From Pleurotus ostreatus/Saccharomyces cerevisiae fusant (Eukaryota; Opisthokonta), in NCBI GenBank assembly GCA_024196135.1, contig JAMQCK010000022.1, positions 62,001 through 126,000 of the forward strand: DNA of 64,000 nt. The letters are read 5' to 3'. Position 1 is the first letter of the stretch. The number at the start of each line of letters is the position of its first letter. Shown here one piece after another: positions 1 to 10,190 of this stretch. The translations under genes and the position numbers were made by a program. Below the pieces are notes generated by a model. The model was not told where the DNA came from, searched no databases, and was given only the letters and a program-made list of their open reading frames with translations.

Positions 1-1135
1 CTTCCATCTGTCGCTTCCTCTCCTCCTCATCTTGTGAGAATGCGTAGAACGCTGCGCCGCGCGCACGATTCTCGCCCCGGGCATCGTAATGCCCTTCCAC
101 CTTTGTCTGTTCGGCGAAGTCTTTCTCAATCTGGGCGACGCGCTCTTCGGTTGGATGATATGCTGGGAAGAAGCCTTCGGGATTGCGGATGACAAGATCT
201 CTGAGAGAAGTCATGTCAGTAGCGATGTAGTAGGAGTAGCAGCGTTATACGCACTCATCGCTGTCTTCCTCGCCACCTTCCTCAAATTGATACATGAACT
301 CTCGCGGGACCTCAGACTTGCGCGCGGTGCGCGTGCGGCCGAGCTCGTCCACGTACTCAACGATAGGATCGTTCTATAAGCAGTGTACCATAAACCTCTG
401 TACGCGTAAGGAGATGGTAAGAACGCACCTCATCAGGTGCCCTTGGTACCGTCAGGGATTCATCCTCGTCATCACTGTGCGCTTCGTATCCTTTGGCGTC
501 AAACTGGGAGCATCTTCCATAAGTACAGGAAGCAGAGTGATGGAAGACTGCCAGTGCTCACATCGACCAGGAGCGCGTCGTAGTGTGCGGAATCTAGCCC
601 AGCTGTCTGCCCGCGCTTGAGCTTGTCGTATATTCGTGCCTGCGGACGTGTAAGTGCATATTCGCCGGAATTAGAAGATATTCAGGAAGGCGGAGGGGAC
701 TGGAAGGACGGATGAGGCATCCGGACTCGCTGACGCACCTTCTCTTCTAACCTTGCGCGGGACGACTCCAGCGTAGGCCGATCGACCGCCTCCATCTGCA
801 AGTCGCGCTCGGCGCGCGACTTGACACCCTTGTTCGCTCGTAGCCATGCCGTGGTTTTCTGGTAGGCGGGCGCGTTTAACAGAGCATGATTGGTACAGCG
901 CGCATGATGTGCAAGATGGCGGAAGGACGGGAGCGGTGAACGATTCGTCAGCATGTATCCTCCTACTAAGCAAGTGCCTCGTACGCACCTTCTCTGGTCG
1001 CTTCACACCTCCAGCGATATACTCCTTCTTTCCCCCGGCTGCTCGCCGCGTCTTGGCGTCCGCCTCTTGCTGCGCGAGCTCGGCCTTGAGGTCGAGGAGG
1101 GACGATGCGGCGAATGATTTGGCCTTCTTGGACAT
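1..1135 (-). CDS. CCDC174-like coiled-coil protein (DUF4078), 3' end cut by window
   Basis: Probable nuclear RNA-processing factor; the animal CCDC174 family associates with the exon junction complex, but the role in fungi is inferred. The N-terminus carries the family motif ASSLLDLKAEL (residues 10-20). Later come KSRAERDLQ, an ARIYDKLKRG segment and EYVDELGRTRTARKSEVP. The last visible exon reads RAAFYAFSQDEEERKRQM-like, matching the end of the conserved core. Six exons are visible; exon 1 is 989-1135 (49 codons) with donor gtgcgt, and exon 2 starts at 858. The start ATG at 1133-1135 is followed directly by the conserved N-terminus. The C-terminal tail lies beyond base 1. Exon 2 has a decayed duplicate near 3345-3500. 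Family assignment is confident from several separate motifs; exact splice points in the middle are less so. Confidence 0.82.
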
Positions 1136-1443
1136 GAACCGAAGTTGGAGAGAGGAAATTGAATGTACAGGGACAAGCGGTGGCTCTCAAGAGCACTCGG
1201 GAGTTAGACAAACAGCAGAGCGCGCGGTGAAGGGACTTGTCAGAAGAGAAGCAAGCATCGAAGCAAGCGCTGGCTAGTTCGGCAAGTGCCGATGTCCATC
1301 ACTTTGCGTTCGAACTCTGGCATGGCGCCAGCCCTGACCTACAAGTACTATTCCAATTCGTGTGCAAGAGGACAGGTAGTTACAGGAAGTAAAGAGGTCC
1401 TTCATTGTGTGCTACAGATGAACATGAATTATTTCCGTTGACT

Positions 1444-2864
1444 TCAGGCATGGCCGCGAATAGGCTTCGGCTGATATCTGAAGGAAACGCCATGTCAATA
1501 AGACGGTCCAGAAAGGGTAATCCTGAAGACTTACGGCTCCTCCAAGTACTTGGCTTCCTCGTCTGTGAGCTCGCCATCCACGATGCCTTGGTCAACACGC
1601 GCGAGCGAGTTGAAGCCGACGATTGGACTGGAGACATTGCGCGCAACCCATGCGAGCGCGACCTGTCAATGCAAGCGGTCAGAGACTGAGTGTGCCGTGG
1701 ATCTTGGGATTACATACCTGGGACATCGCCCAACCGCGTTTCCTCGCAACCTCTTCGACGCGCTTCATGATTTCGGCGTCGATTTCTTTCGCTTTAATGA
1801 TGCCGTAGGAGGCAAGCGCCTTCGAGCGAGGAGTGTTCTGAGCATCATGCGGACGGGCAAGTGCGCCTCCAGCCAGCGGCGAATAGGGGATCAAGCCAAT
1901 GCCGTGGTACTTGCAGTACGCGATCATTTCGCGCTCCTGTAGACATCGTGAGCGCAAGCTCGCAGGGAAGCATTCAGAGCGACTCACCTCCTCGCGATAC
2001 ACCAGCGAGTACTCATCCTGCATGCTCACAAACTTCGTCCAACCGTGCTTCTCCGCCACCTCATTCAAAAGCGCAAACTGCCAAGTGCGCATCGAGCTCG
2101 CGCCGATGTAGCGCACCTTCCCGGACTCGACGAGATCGTGGAGGGCCTTCATGGTCTCCTCCGGCGGAGTATCCGGGTCGAAGCGGTGGATTTGGTAGAG
2201 GTCGATGTACGAGGTGTTGAGGCGCTTGAGCGACTGCTCGACGGCGTTGAAGATAGCCGCGCGGGAGAGGCCCATCGAGTTGACGTACTCCTTGCGCTGG
2301 CGCAGGACCTGGTGTTGCGTTGGCGTAAAGACGTCGTGGTCGTGGTCCTTCGCAGTCAGGTGAAAGCATTTGGTGAGGATAACGATTTCGTCGCGGGGGA
2401 TCTGGTACTGTAAATCGGTTCAGCGACATCTGTGGAGGGAGATTGAAGGAAAGTGTACCTTCTCGATAAAGTTGGCGACGATGCGCTCGGAGTCACCGTT
2501 CGAGTAGACGTTGGCGGTATCGATTGTGCTGGTATATCGTCAGGTATATGTTCCTGCTGGACACGACGGTTGACTTACTTAATTCCGCGGTCCCAGGCTG
2601 CCTTCATAATGGGGAGAGCATGCTCCTCGTCTAGCACCCACTGCGTTGACTCCTCCGGAGCCTTACATCTTAATCAGTAAACATTTGAGAGCTCTTTTGC
2701 CGCCGACTCACCGCCCACTTGGGGTTCCCGTAGCTCATGGCGCCGAGCTGGATATTTTATTAGCGACGTGCCACGGTTGAGGGCAATGAAGAACGTACAG
2801 TAGGGACCGAGATGCGCAGGCCACTCTTGCCGAGCTGGACATACTTCGCAGACGGTGCTGACAT
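1444..2864 (-). CDS. Aldo-keto reductase, aryl-alcohol dehydrogenase-like (copy 1)
   Basis: NAD(P)H-dependent cytosolic oxidoreductase of the aldo-keto reductase superfamily, closest in look to fungal aryl-alcohol dehydrogenases; substrate unknown. The protein begins MSAPSAKYVQLGKSGL. Catalytic tetrad residues are visible: Asp in NTIDTANVY, Tyr in the same motif, Lys in ILTKCF and His in DLYQIHRFD. The substrate-strand region RYIGASSM and NADP-binding SPIVGFNS follow, and the protein ends PKPIRGHA. It has about 347 residues and several short introns; the last intron splits the YQPKP codons. A TATA-like element lies about 75 bp upstream. It is the downstream member of a tandem pair with the gene at 3911-5349; the two align throughout and share intron positions. 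Call of the family is secure, specific activity is not. Confidence 0.9.
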
Positions 2865-2937
2865 GGTTGAAGTCGAGGAGGTAGTAGAGTCGATGATGTG
2901 GAGCGTTGGAACGATGTGGCCTCTTCTATTCCCTCCC

Positions 2938-2944
2938 ATTTATA
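2938..2944 (-). promoter_or_regulatory. TATA-like box of AKR copy 1
   Basis: On the minus strand this reads TATAAAT, about 75 bp before the ATG of the first aldo-keto reductase. The same element and its pyrimidine-rich flank recur before the second copy, so the promoter was duplicated with the gene. Confidence 0.5.
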
Positions 2945-2969
2945 CCGTCAAATATCCTGCGGTTCGCTT

Positions 2970-3560
2970 CCGGAGCGTCATTGTTGGCTCTGTTTGTTGG
3001 GACATACCTTGAGCCTACGCTCCCGTGCATGTCGAAGTCGGGAGCGACCGCTCGGACTAGATTCATGACGGCGAAGCTGTAGAAGCTCGACGAAGCAGCG
3101 TTGTGGGACGTAGTTAAGTGTTTGGTATGACGGTGGGTACGGGTCTTCACCGTGCCCCGTTTCGGAGTGCGACCCGGATAATTGCTGTCCGATTCGGGAC
3201 CCAGGTCGAAGAATCACCAGGCCGAAAGCAGCGATTCGGAGAAGGTTTGCGAAGAGAGTGAACGCGTAGGATGGTTTCTTCTCGTACAGTGAAAATGGAG
3301 AGCGAGCTGTAAAGGCATGTTTGGACTCTGTATTTCCGGTGCAACAGCTTCTGTTTGCAAGTCGCGTTCCATGCGCGAATTGAGCCCTCTTTCGACCGCC
3401 TCTTTGCCGTGGTTTGCTATTGGACGGTCGATTCCGCTTTAACTTGTCGATGGAACGCGTACGATGTGCAAGTATCGTCCGATCAGAGGGCGCAAGGACG
3501 GAGCGAACGTTCAAGAAACCGTAGAGCATTCGTCGATTATTCTTTACAGTTGTCTGGTTC
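2970..3560 (-). pseudogene. Decayed duplicate of flanking genes between the two AKRs
   Basis: Two stretches here match DNA elsewhere in the window. Bases about 3000-3200 resemble 5500-5740, the region upstream of AKR copy 2; both encode a shared RIGQxLSxxHSE-like string on the minus strand. Bases about 3345-3500 resemble 790-940, exon 2 of the CCDC174-like gene, with the runs TTGCAAGTCGCG and TGCCGTGGTTT kept. No intact reading frame of either parent remains. The simplest reading is that a block holding part of CCDC174, an AKR and its upstream neighbour was duplicated in tandem, and that only the AKR was kept. The long minus ORF across 2978-3739 looks accidental. Confidence 0.5.
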
Positions 3561-3910
3561 GCATCCAAAGATGAGAGAATAGAAAGACCTAGGTAGCGAA
3601 GGCAGATGTGTCCAGCCGACAGGGGCCAGCCAATGCCTACGGTGAGGGACTTTGACAAAGACAAGCTGGCGCGGCAGTGAGCGGTAAATGCCGAAACGAT
3701 TTTTCCAGGATCGCATGCTACTGGAACTTCAACATTCAATCTTCCGTGACCTCAAAGCGAGCGCTGGTCCACTTTTGCCGCACGCGCTCCGAACCCTATG
3801 CATTCTTATGAACGCAGACGAATATGGATGCAAATTCGGTTGTATGATTGTAGGTAAAGTGTTTGATAGTACAGGTTAGGCTATGCTATACTACGCTCTT
3901 GCCGGCTCGC

Positions 3911-5349
3911 TCAAGCGTGGCCCTGAACGGGCTTCGGCTGATATCTGAAGGAAAGGCATGTCAGAGTAACCAGTCTGAGAGCTTCACATGAACTTACGGC
4001 TCCTCGAGATACTTGGCTTCCTCGTCGGTGAGCTCGTCATTCACGATGCCTTGGTCCACGCGCTTGATGGAGTTGAAGCCGACAATCGGGCTGTCCACGG
4101 TGCGCTGGGTCCATGCAAGGGCAACCTGAAAGAGGTGTCAAAGCTCCAATGACAAGCAAGATAAAGGCGACGCGAGAAATACGCACCTGCGACATGGCCC
4201 AACCGCGTTTCTTCGCGACCTCCTCGACACGCTTGATGATTTCGGCGTCGATTGCGTGCTGCTTGTTGATACCGTAGGCGTTGAAAGATTTCCAGCGAGG
4301 GGTTTCTTCAGAGCTGACTGGACGGGCAAGAGCACCGCCGGATAGAGGCGACCAGGGGATTAGGCCGATGCCGTGGTACTTGCAGTACGCGATCATCTCG
4401 CGCTCCTAGAAAGCTATGAGCATTTAACGAGAAGTTATCCAAGTGTGTGAGACTACCCACCTCCTCGCGATACAGCAGCGAGTACTCGTTCTGCATGCTC
4501 ACAAACTTCGTCCAACCATGCTTCTCCGCAACCTCATTCAGGAGCGCAAACTGCCACGCCCGCATCGAGCTCGCGCCAATATACCGCACCTTCCCCGCTA
4601 CAACAAGATCATGCAGCGCCTTCATCGTCTCCTCGGGCGGCGTGCTCGGGTCGAAGCGGTGGATCTGATAGAGGTCAATGTACGAGGTGTTCAGGCGCGC
4701 GAGCGAGCCCTCGACGGCGTTGAAGATCGCCGCGCGCGAGAGGCCGTCCTGGTTGATATACTCCTTGCGCTGGCGGAGGGTCTGAATATGGGCGTGAGTG
4801 AAAATGTCGTGGTCGGCGCCCTTGGCGGTAAGGCCGAAGCATTTAGTGGCGATGATGATCTCTTCGCGGGGAATTTGGTACTGACGGAGGATGAGTGGCG
4901 GTACGAATAAAAGCTTGTGTGGGCGACGTACCTTCTCGATGAACTTGGCGATGATGCGCTCGGAGTCGCCGTTCGAGTACACATTGGCGGTGTCGATGGT
5001 GCTGTTGCGTCGTTAGCGCTGATATTCCTATTGCGACGCGTCATAGTAAGACTTACTTGATTCCACGATCCCAGGCAGCCTTGAGGATGGGCAGAGCACG
5101 CTCTTCGTCTAGCACCCACTGTGTCGATTCATCCGTGGCCTGAAAAGCTCAGTCAATGTGTATTCTGCGGTCTGGTTATTGTGACTTACTGCCCACTTGG
5201 GGTTCCCATAGCTCATAGCACCGAGCTAGACGGAGAATCATACGCATTAAAACGTGTGGCGGTCGAGAGCAGTGACAACGTACAATGGGAACAGAGATTC
5301 GGAGACCGCTCTTTCCGAGCTGGACGTACTTCGCAGATGGGGCGGACAT
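3911..5349 (-). CDS. Aldo-keto reductase, aryl-alcohol dehydrogenase-like (copy 2)
   Basis: Tandem paralogue of the gene at 1444-2864. It starts MSAPSAKYVQLGKSGLRIS and ends PKPVQGHA. The AKR catalytic residues are present: the NTIDTANVYSNGD block, Lys in ATKCF and His in DLYQIHRFD, together with RYIGASSM and IPWSPLSGGALARP. It differs from copy 1 mainly in surface positions, for example INKQHAIDAEIIKR against IKAKEIDAEIMKR, and in the C-terminal helix (QRTVDSPIVGFNSIKRVDQGIVNDEL). The exon layout is the same, including the last intron inside the YQPKP codons. Both look functional. Role is inferred as reduction of aromatic or other aldehydes, as in wood-decay fungi; there is no direct evidence for substrate here. 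Confidence 0.9.
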
Positions 5350-5442
5350 GGTCAAAGAGCTGAGGGGTTGGAGCGACGAAGTTGAGTGGTGAGGGAGACG
5401 GTGTTCAGCGTTAGAACGATGTGGTCTCTGCTGTTTCCTCCC

Positions 5443-5449
5443 CTTTATA
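5443..5449 (-). promoter_or_regulatory. TATA-like box of AKR copy 2
   Basis: Minus-strand TATAAAG about 95 bp before the ATG of AKR copy 2, in a pyrimidine-rich context duplicated from or to copy 1. Confidence 0.5.
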
Positions 5450-6003
5450 CCGCCCAGTTTTGTCGGGTGCTTTCCGAGGCGTCATAGTTGATTCTGTGCA
5501 TGGAATTCTGTGAAGTGCTTGCGCGTACGTCTCGAAAGCGCGAGCAACCGCTTGCGTGGCCCACCGAGGGGGCGCGACGTCGCAAGGGTCATCCGGATCG
5601 GTGCACTCAAGGATGAGCGAAGTCACGTTGTAGACCAGCTTGGGGTGGTTGGCATACTTCGAAGCGAGGTCCTCCGGTTCGGAGTGCAGCTCGGACAAGG
5701 CCTGTCCGATTCGGGTGCAAGATCGAATATTTACCAGCAGGTCGGACCAGGTCTGAGGGAAATAGCCGAGGAGCATGATCTCGTTGTATGGTGTTCAAGG
5801 AGAGAGAGGCATGGAGTTTGGTTTGATCTTGTACTCAAGAGAGATGGACGTCCTAATTTGCAGCCAGGAAGTAACGAACGAAGGCGGAAATCAAATGTGG
5901 ACGCGCTTTGGTCACGATCACATGATATTTCGGAAATCTCCGCAACCGTGACCTGAGCACGCTTGGCCAGATCTTTTAAATTTACCGCAATTCCCTTGAA
6001 CAA
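5450..6003 (-). other. Uncharacterised coding-like segment upstream of AKR copy 2
   Basis: Minus-strand frames here look partly coding but I cannot join them confidently. One frame gives VDSLFKGIAVNLKDLAKRAQ at about 5945-6005. Another gives a segment with TWSDLLVNIRSCTRIGQALSELHSE and CTDPDDPCDVAPPRWATQAV (about 5520-5760). They may be 3' exons of the small secreted protein at 6085-6380, or a separate decayed gene. Part of this stretch has a degraded copy at 3000-3200. I do not recognise a family. Confidence 0.25.
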
Positions 6004-6084
6004 GCTGTCGACTATGTGAGAGATATACCAAGGCAGTTAAAGCGCGGAAACGTACCATTGACAGCCTAGGGGTTCCGACCGGTC

Positions 6085-6380
6085 TTAGACAGGACAATAA
6101 CTACCAAACGCCTCTATCGCCTGCAGGTATTCGGTCGGGCTATAACAGACGCCGTCAATGCAATTCAGGACAGCATCCTTGCAAAAGCAGGCGTCAGTGA
6201 TGATTCCGTTGCACGGGGCGGGGATGCAGAGCTCGGCACATGAGGCTGTAGAGGTCAATGTTAGATTACACTTAGCCAAAGGTAGGTGCTCGACTCACGC
6301 AAAGCAGGCGAGTAGCCAGCGGAGTGCACCGAAGCAACGAAAGTCACAAGCACGATTATCATGCACGCCAGACAGCACAT
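6085..6380 (-). CDS. Small secreted eight-cysteine (CFEM-like) protein
   Basis: Exon 1 encodes a signal peptide (MCCLACMIIVLVTFVASVHSA, with a possible internal start at MIIVLV). A 50-60 nt intron with donor gtgagtc follows. Exon 2 encodes SCAELCIPAPCNG...DACFCKD...CIDGVCY...FGSYC, so the mature part has eight cysteines with spacing C-x3-C-x4-C-x7-C-x-C-x6-C-x4-C-x16-C. The C-x-C pair preceded by Asp resembles fungal CFEM domains, which bind haem or act as surface adhesins or effectors. The model ends at TAA 6085-6087 giving about 75 residues, shorter than most CFEM proteins. A further intron just before that stop could instead join it to segments nearer 5450-6003. Secretion is well supported; the CFEM label is tentative. 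Confidence 0.55.
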
Positions 6381-6996
6381 TGTAGAGGCTGGCTGGGTAA
6401 GGTGCTGATGTAGTGGGAGGGAGGGTGCCATGTAATTTCGTTCGTAGTCGGCTGAGAGTCGGGGACGGGCATTACGCTCAAGTGCTGATAAGGAGGGTCG
6501 TTCTGTGGACTGTAGGCATGTACGAGAATAAGCACGTCTCGTTATCGGCAGTGAGGTGGCTACGCCGTAGACGGTGAAGGCTGGTGGTCCGCGCCGATGG
6601 CGAGGAGAGTAGTTGCGGCAGAACGATGGGTAAAGGCAGAACGAGATATTCCAGCCGAAAGACTTCAGCGTCGCAGAGGCATTCGGATATCTATAGTTGC
6701 AGCTTGAAGGTATGCTTGTCTTGATTTAAGGTAGGTCAGCGCCTCGGAGATGGACGAGAGGGGGTTCAAAGGGATGGCGCCGAATGTCACGTCACGACCT
6801 TCCCGACATTCGGCATTCCCCGAAGATTGTGGATCCGTATGGACGATACTTCATTTATCCAGTGACGCTTCGGTACCCATTCATCAACAACAGTGAGATT
6901 CTCCGATCGTCCTTAGAGATACAAAGTACACATCATACCGAAAAGGATGAAATCGACATAGGATTAGATAGATAGCCCGCATTGCGACCATTATCC

Positions 6997-8510
6997 TCAG
7001 AACAAGTCCGGTCCGTACCACAAATCGACCTTCACGCCCTCTTCCATCATGCGGTGGAAGCGATGGACGCACTCCTGGTTATCCACGATATGCTCCCCGG
7101 ACGTGCACCCCATCAGGATGCTGCGAAGCGGGCTGACCTCCGTCCCATTCTCCGCGTCCTCCGCCGGCTGCTTCGGGTGCACGCGCGACTCGAACGCGTT
7201 CAGCCAGCGATGGACGTCCGCCTCCGGGAGCGGCCTACTCGCCAGCAGCGTGATGCTTTCTAGCTTCGGCAGCAGCACGCTCCCCGGGTCTTCCTCGCGC
7301 ACCACCATCGCCTCGAGCAGCGGCGTGTTCGTGATCGACACGCCGTCGAACACGGTGAGTGCGCGCAGCCGCGGTGTCAGCCGGAACAGGCTCTCCATGG
7401 TCCCCATGCAGTGGAACGTGATCACGAGCGTGAGCGCGTCGAGGGAGCACCCGGAGCGGGCGACGAAGGCGCGCGTGCTCTCGACGCGCTCGACGACGGG
7501 GCACTCGACCTCGAGGTCGGTGAGGGAGGGGAGGGTGAGGCTGTTGATGAGGTCGTCAGGCGCCATGATCTGGCCCTCCGCGACGTTCATGGTGAGGGCC
7601 CGCACACCGTGGTGCGTGACCATCCATACGCGCGCGTCCACGGGCGAGTGATCGGCAGGCTCGAGCCCGAGCTTGAGGCGCACGAGGGAGGGCATGAGCG
7701 CCAGCAGCGGGAGGACTTCCGCGCTCGCGGCGTAGTTCGCCTCGAACTCGCGGATCTGCACCCACGGCAAGGCAAAGTTGAGGTTGAGCGCGTGTCCGCC
7801 CAGCGTGGCCTTGGTTAGAGCTGGCGCGAGCTCGAACATCACTGGGGTGGCGACGATTGGTTCGCCGACGCGCGTGGGGATGATATGCAGGCACTGCAGT
7901 GCGGGAAGTCGGCCGCGAATGATTGCCATACGCGCGAAGTCGTCCGGATGCATGAACAGAAACAGATCATGCCAGCGTTCACAAGTGTCGATGAGCGGGA
8001 GAAGGATGTAATCCGGGAACTCGTCCTCGCTGATGATGACGAGGGAGAAAGGTAGCGGATGAGAGTTTCCGAGGTAGCTTGATAGAATAGCAGCTGTATC
8101 ATCAGGAGGATGCTCCAGTTCCTCGAGAGTGTCGACGGAAACACGTACAGTCGTCCATAGGGAGGGTGTATTCTGTGCCGTCTGACGCCAGCTCCTGCAT
8201 ACTTGCGTTAGAGGCCACGGAGCTTTGCTCGTTTGGTGGAAGAAGCTATTGGGCGTGTACATCTCCAGCGCTACGCAGGCCTCGAAGATGAAGGCGAGGA
8301 GTTCGGCAGGTACGCTAGCATACGGATATGAGCAGCGATCGAGGGCTCTGGTTGACTCACGTACCTGTCGAAAACGCTGTGGGTTGGCCTCTGCTCATCG
8401 TAGGTATTAAACAGCCTGCTATGCCCCTGTTGCTTGTGTGTAGTTGACTCTTCCTGGTTATCCTTGTGCGACACGATGTCATGTTTCTCTTGCGCTTGGC
8501 GATCCGACAT
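6997..8510 (-). CDS. F-box protein with LRR-like C-terminus
   Basis: Likely substrate receptor of an SCF ubiquitin ligase, in the style of the large agaricomycete F-box families. Two exons, 8365-8510 and 6997-8314, are separated by a 50-nt intron with donor gtacgt. The joined frame is 487 codons. Residues about 50-90 form the F-box: VPAELLAFIFEACVALE, then PWPLTQVCRSWRQTAQNTPSLW, the classic VC-W-R helix. The rest has repeated hydrophobic strand/turn blocks (LPALQCLHIIP, LPSLTDLEVECP, TPRLRALTVFDGVSI, LPKLESITLLASRP) typical of divergent LRRs. It ends KVDLWYGPDLF. The start MSDRQAQEKHD is the last Met before the F-box with a plausible leader; an upstream in-frame Met exists. The target protein is unknown. 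Confidence 0.8.
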
Positions 8511-10090
8511 GATGGGCGCGTCGAGGGAGGGGAAAGCAAAGTTCGAGGGAAAGAGTACTCGCCGCTCGTCTTTCGCCTTGCATAAACTACTATATACAGG
8601 GTCTCCGCGCATGTCAGCAAGAAGCAGTGGCCAATGACCAGTCCGCATCGTCAGAAGACGAGGTCTCGTCGTCGCCCATCCAGTGCTCATGACTGTCTCT
8701 TCGGGACAGCTAGAAAATCAGTGACGTATGTGTGAGGTGTCCCATCGCATGAGAAAATCGTATTGTAGAGGCCTCTACGAACATATGAAGAGGCGCATCG
8801 AGTGCTGGAATGTCTGTCGAAGACACGCGAGGAGATGACCATGACGGTTTGAGGCAGGAAATAAATTCACGTGCCCGTTGTATTGCAACGTGGATGATGC
8901 CAAATATGCACAAGCACAAGAACTCTTCTTCCTCTCCTCCTCCCCGCGTCGAGTGCACAAGGCTTGTCATCCTCCCATGTATATGGAACCTCGCATACTC
9001 ATGTAAAGCACTGAATACTAGCTGGCATCTGTCTACCTTTCAATGGCAGTTGGGGTACCAAACCGCAGGACGGCGACATACAAGACGTTATTAGCATGAC
9101 GCCAAAGGTCTCCATTGCGTCGCGAACCTGCTTGGCCGGCACTTCAGAGACTCAGCAATTCTCAACGAAAGCTTGCGCGTTGATCTCGCGAAAAGCTCGC
9201 TGCTATTATGCTGCGCTTGGAGACGTTGCTCAGGCGGTCGCATCGAGCAAGGCTCATGAGTTCGACATCTCGGGACCGAGTGACATACAGGATATTCCTC
9301 AGAGCCTCATTCTCGGCTTTAGTGAGGGTGCTCTACGCTTCTCGGTGTCGCCTCCGGACCCCAAGAGCAAATGAAGCCCTCATCATATGATTGGGAATGT
9401 CGTGTGCATGTCAACTCGGATGGCAACGTTCTCAACCTTAGGTGTGCTTCGTATACCCTTCCTGCTCGACCGGAAACACCCTCGGCAATTCCAATTGCTG
9501 TGAGTAGCTATGCGAAGCGCTGTCCGACCCTGCTCGCTAACCCGTCTTGCCAGGGTTTGGCTCGCACGGGCGCGTCTCTTCGTGCATGAGCGTGGAGAGT
9601 GTACAGGCATGCAGTACCGTCAACCCTGCCCCGATACAGCCGAAGGGCGCACGATCGCTGCTCCCCTTCCCCACCATACGTGCCCGCACAAGAAGTAGGA
9701 GAGCGCTGCCGCGGTGCGCAGCACCCGCCATGTTCGAGCCATTGATGCCGCAAGCGGCGTATAGCTTGACGCTGCCAAATATCGACCATGTCGTCAGTCG
9801 ATCCACTGGTGGCGGGTGCGGGCGCGCTCGCTGCGCCCCGCCCCAGTGACAAGCGCACTGAACAGGGTTGCCACGCCATTTAACCGATGGCGATCCCGGT
9901 TGGGGCCGCCAGAATAGCGTTCGGATGCTGACGAGGAAATCACGGTTAGACGCCATCAGCGCAGTCGCTTGCGCGTGCGTTCCAGCTCGTTCCTCCGGCT
10001 TTGCGGGGTCGGGAGGGTGGCATATGCACTTGGAGCCAGGTGTATACTTGGATCAAACGCTTCTCTGTATCTGCGTGAGTGCGAGGCTGG
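8511..10090. other. Gene-poor stretch, no supported gene
   Basis: Several ORFs of 60-140 codons exist on both strands (for example 9537-9956 minus and 9096-9374 plus), but none shows a recognisable motif, a signal peptide or convincing splice partners. It probably holds the 5' region of the F-box gene, the upstream region of the FPSGG-repeat gene and possibly degraded sequence. Confidence 0.4.
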
Positions 10091-10098
10091 TATATAAG
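10091..10098 (+). promoter_or_regulatory. TATA box of the FPSGG-repeat gene
   Basis: TATATAAG lies 100 bp upstream of the ATG at 10191, followed by a long pyrimidine-rich stretch, as is usual for strongly expressed basidiomycete genes. Confidence 0.6.
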
Positions 10099-10190
10099 AG
10101 CTCACCGGGAGCTTCCTCAGCAACCAGTTCCCCGTCTCTCACTTTCATTCCCTTCTGCCCTCTGCGTCCATTCCCTGCTCGCTCTTCACA

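Noticed and set aside
2978..3739. A 253-codon minus-strand ORF between the two AKRs.
   Set aside because: It crosses two separate decayed duplicates in different frames, and its composition does not look like a real protein.
7411..7818. A plus-strand ORF over the F-box gene.
   Set aside because: Its composition (strings of GVE/EGG) is the antisense of the LRR-like region, with no motif of its own.
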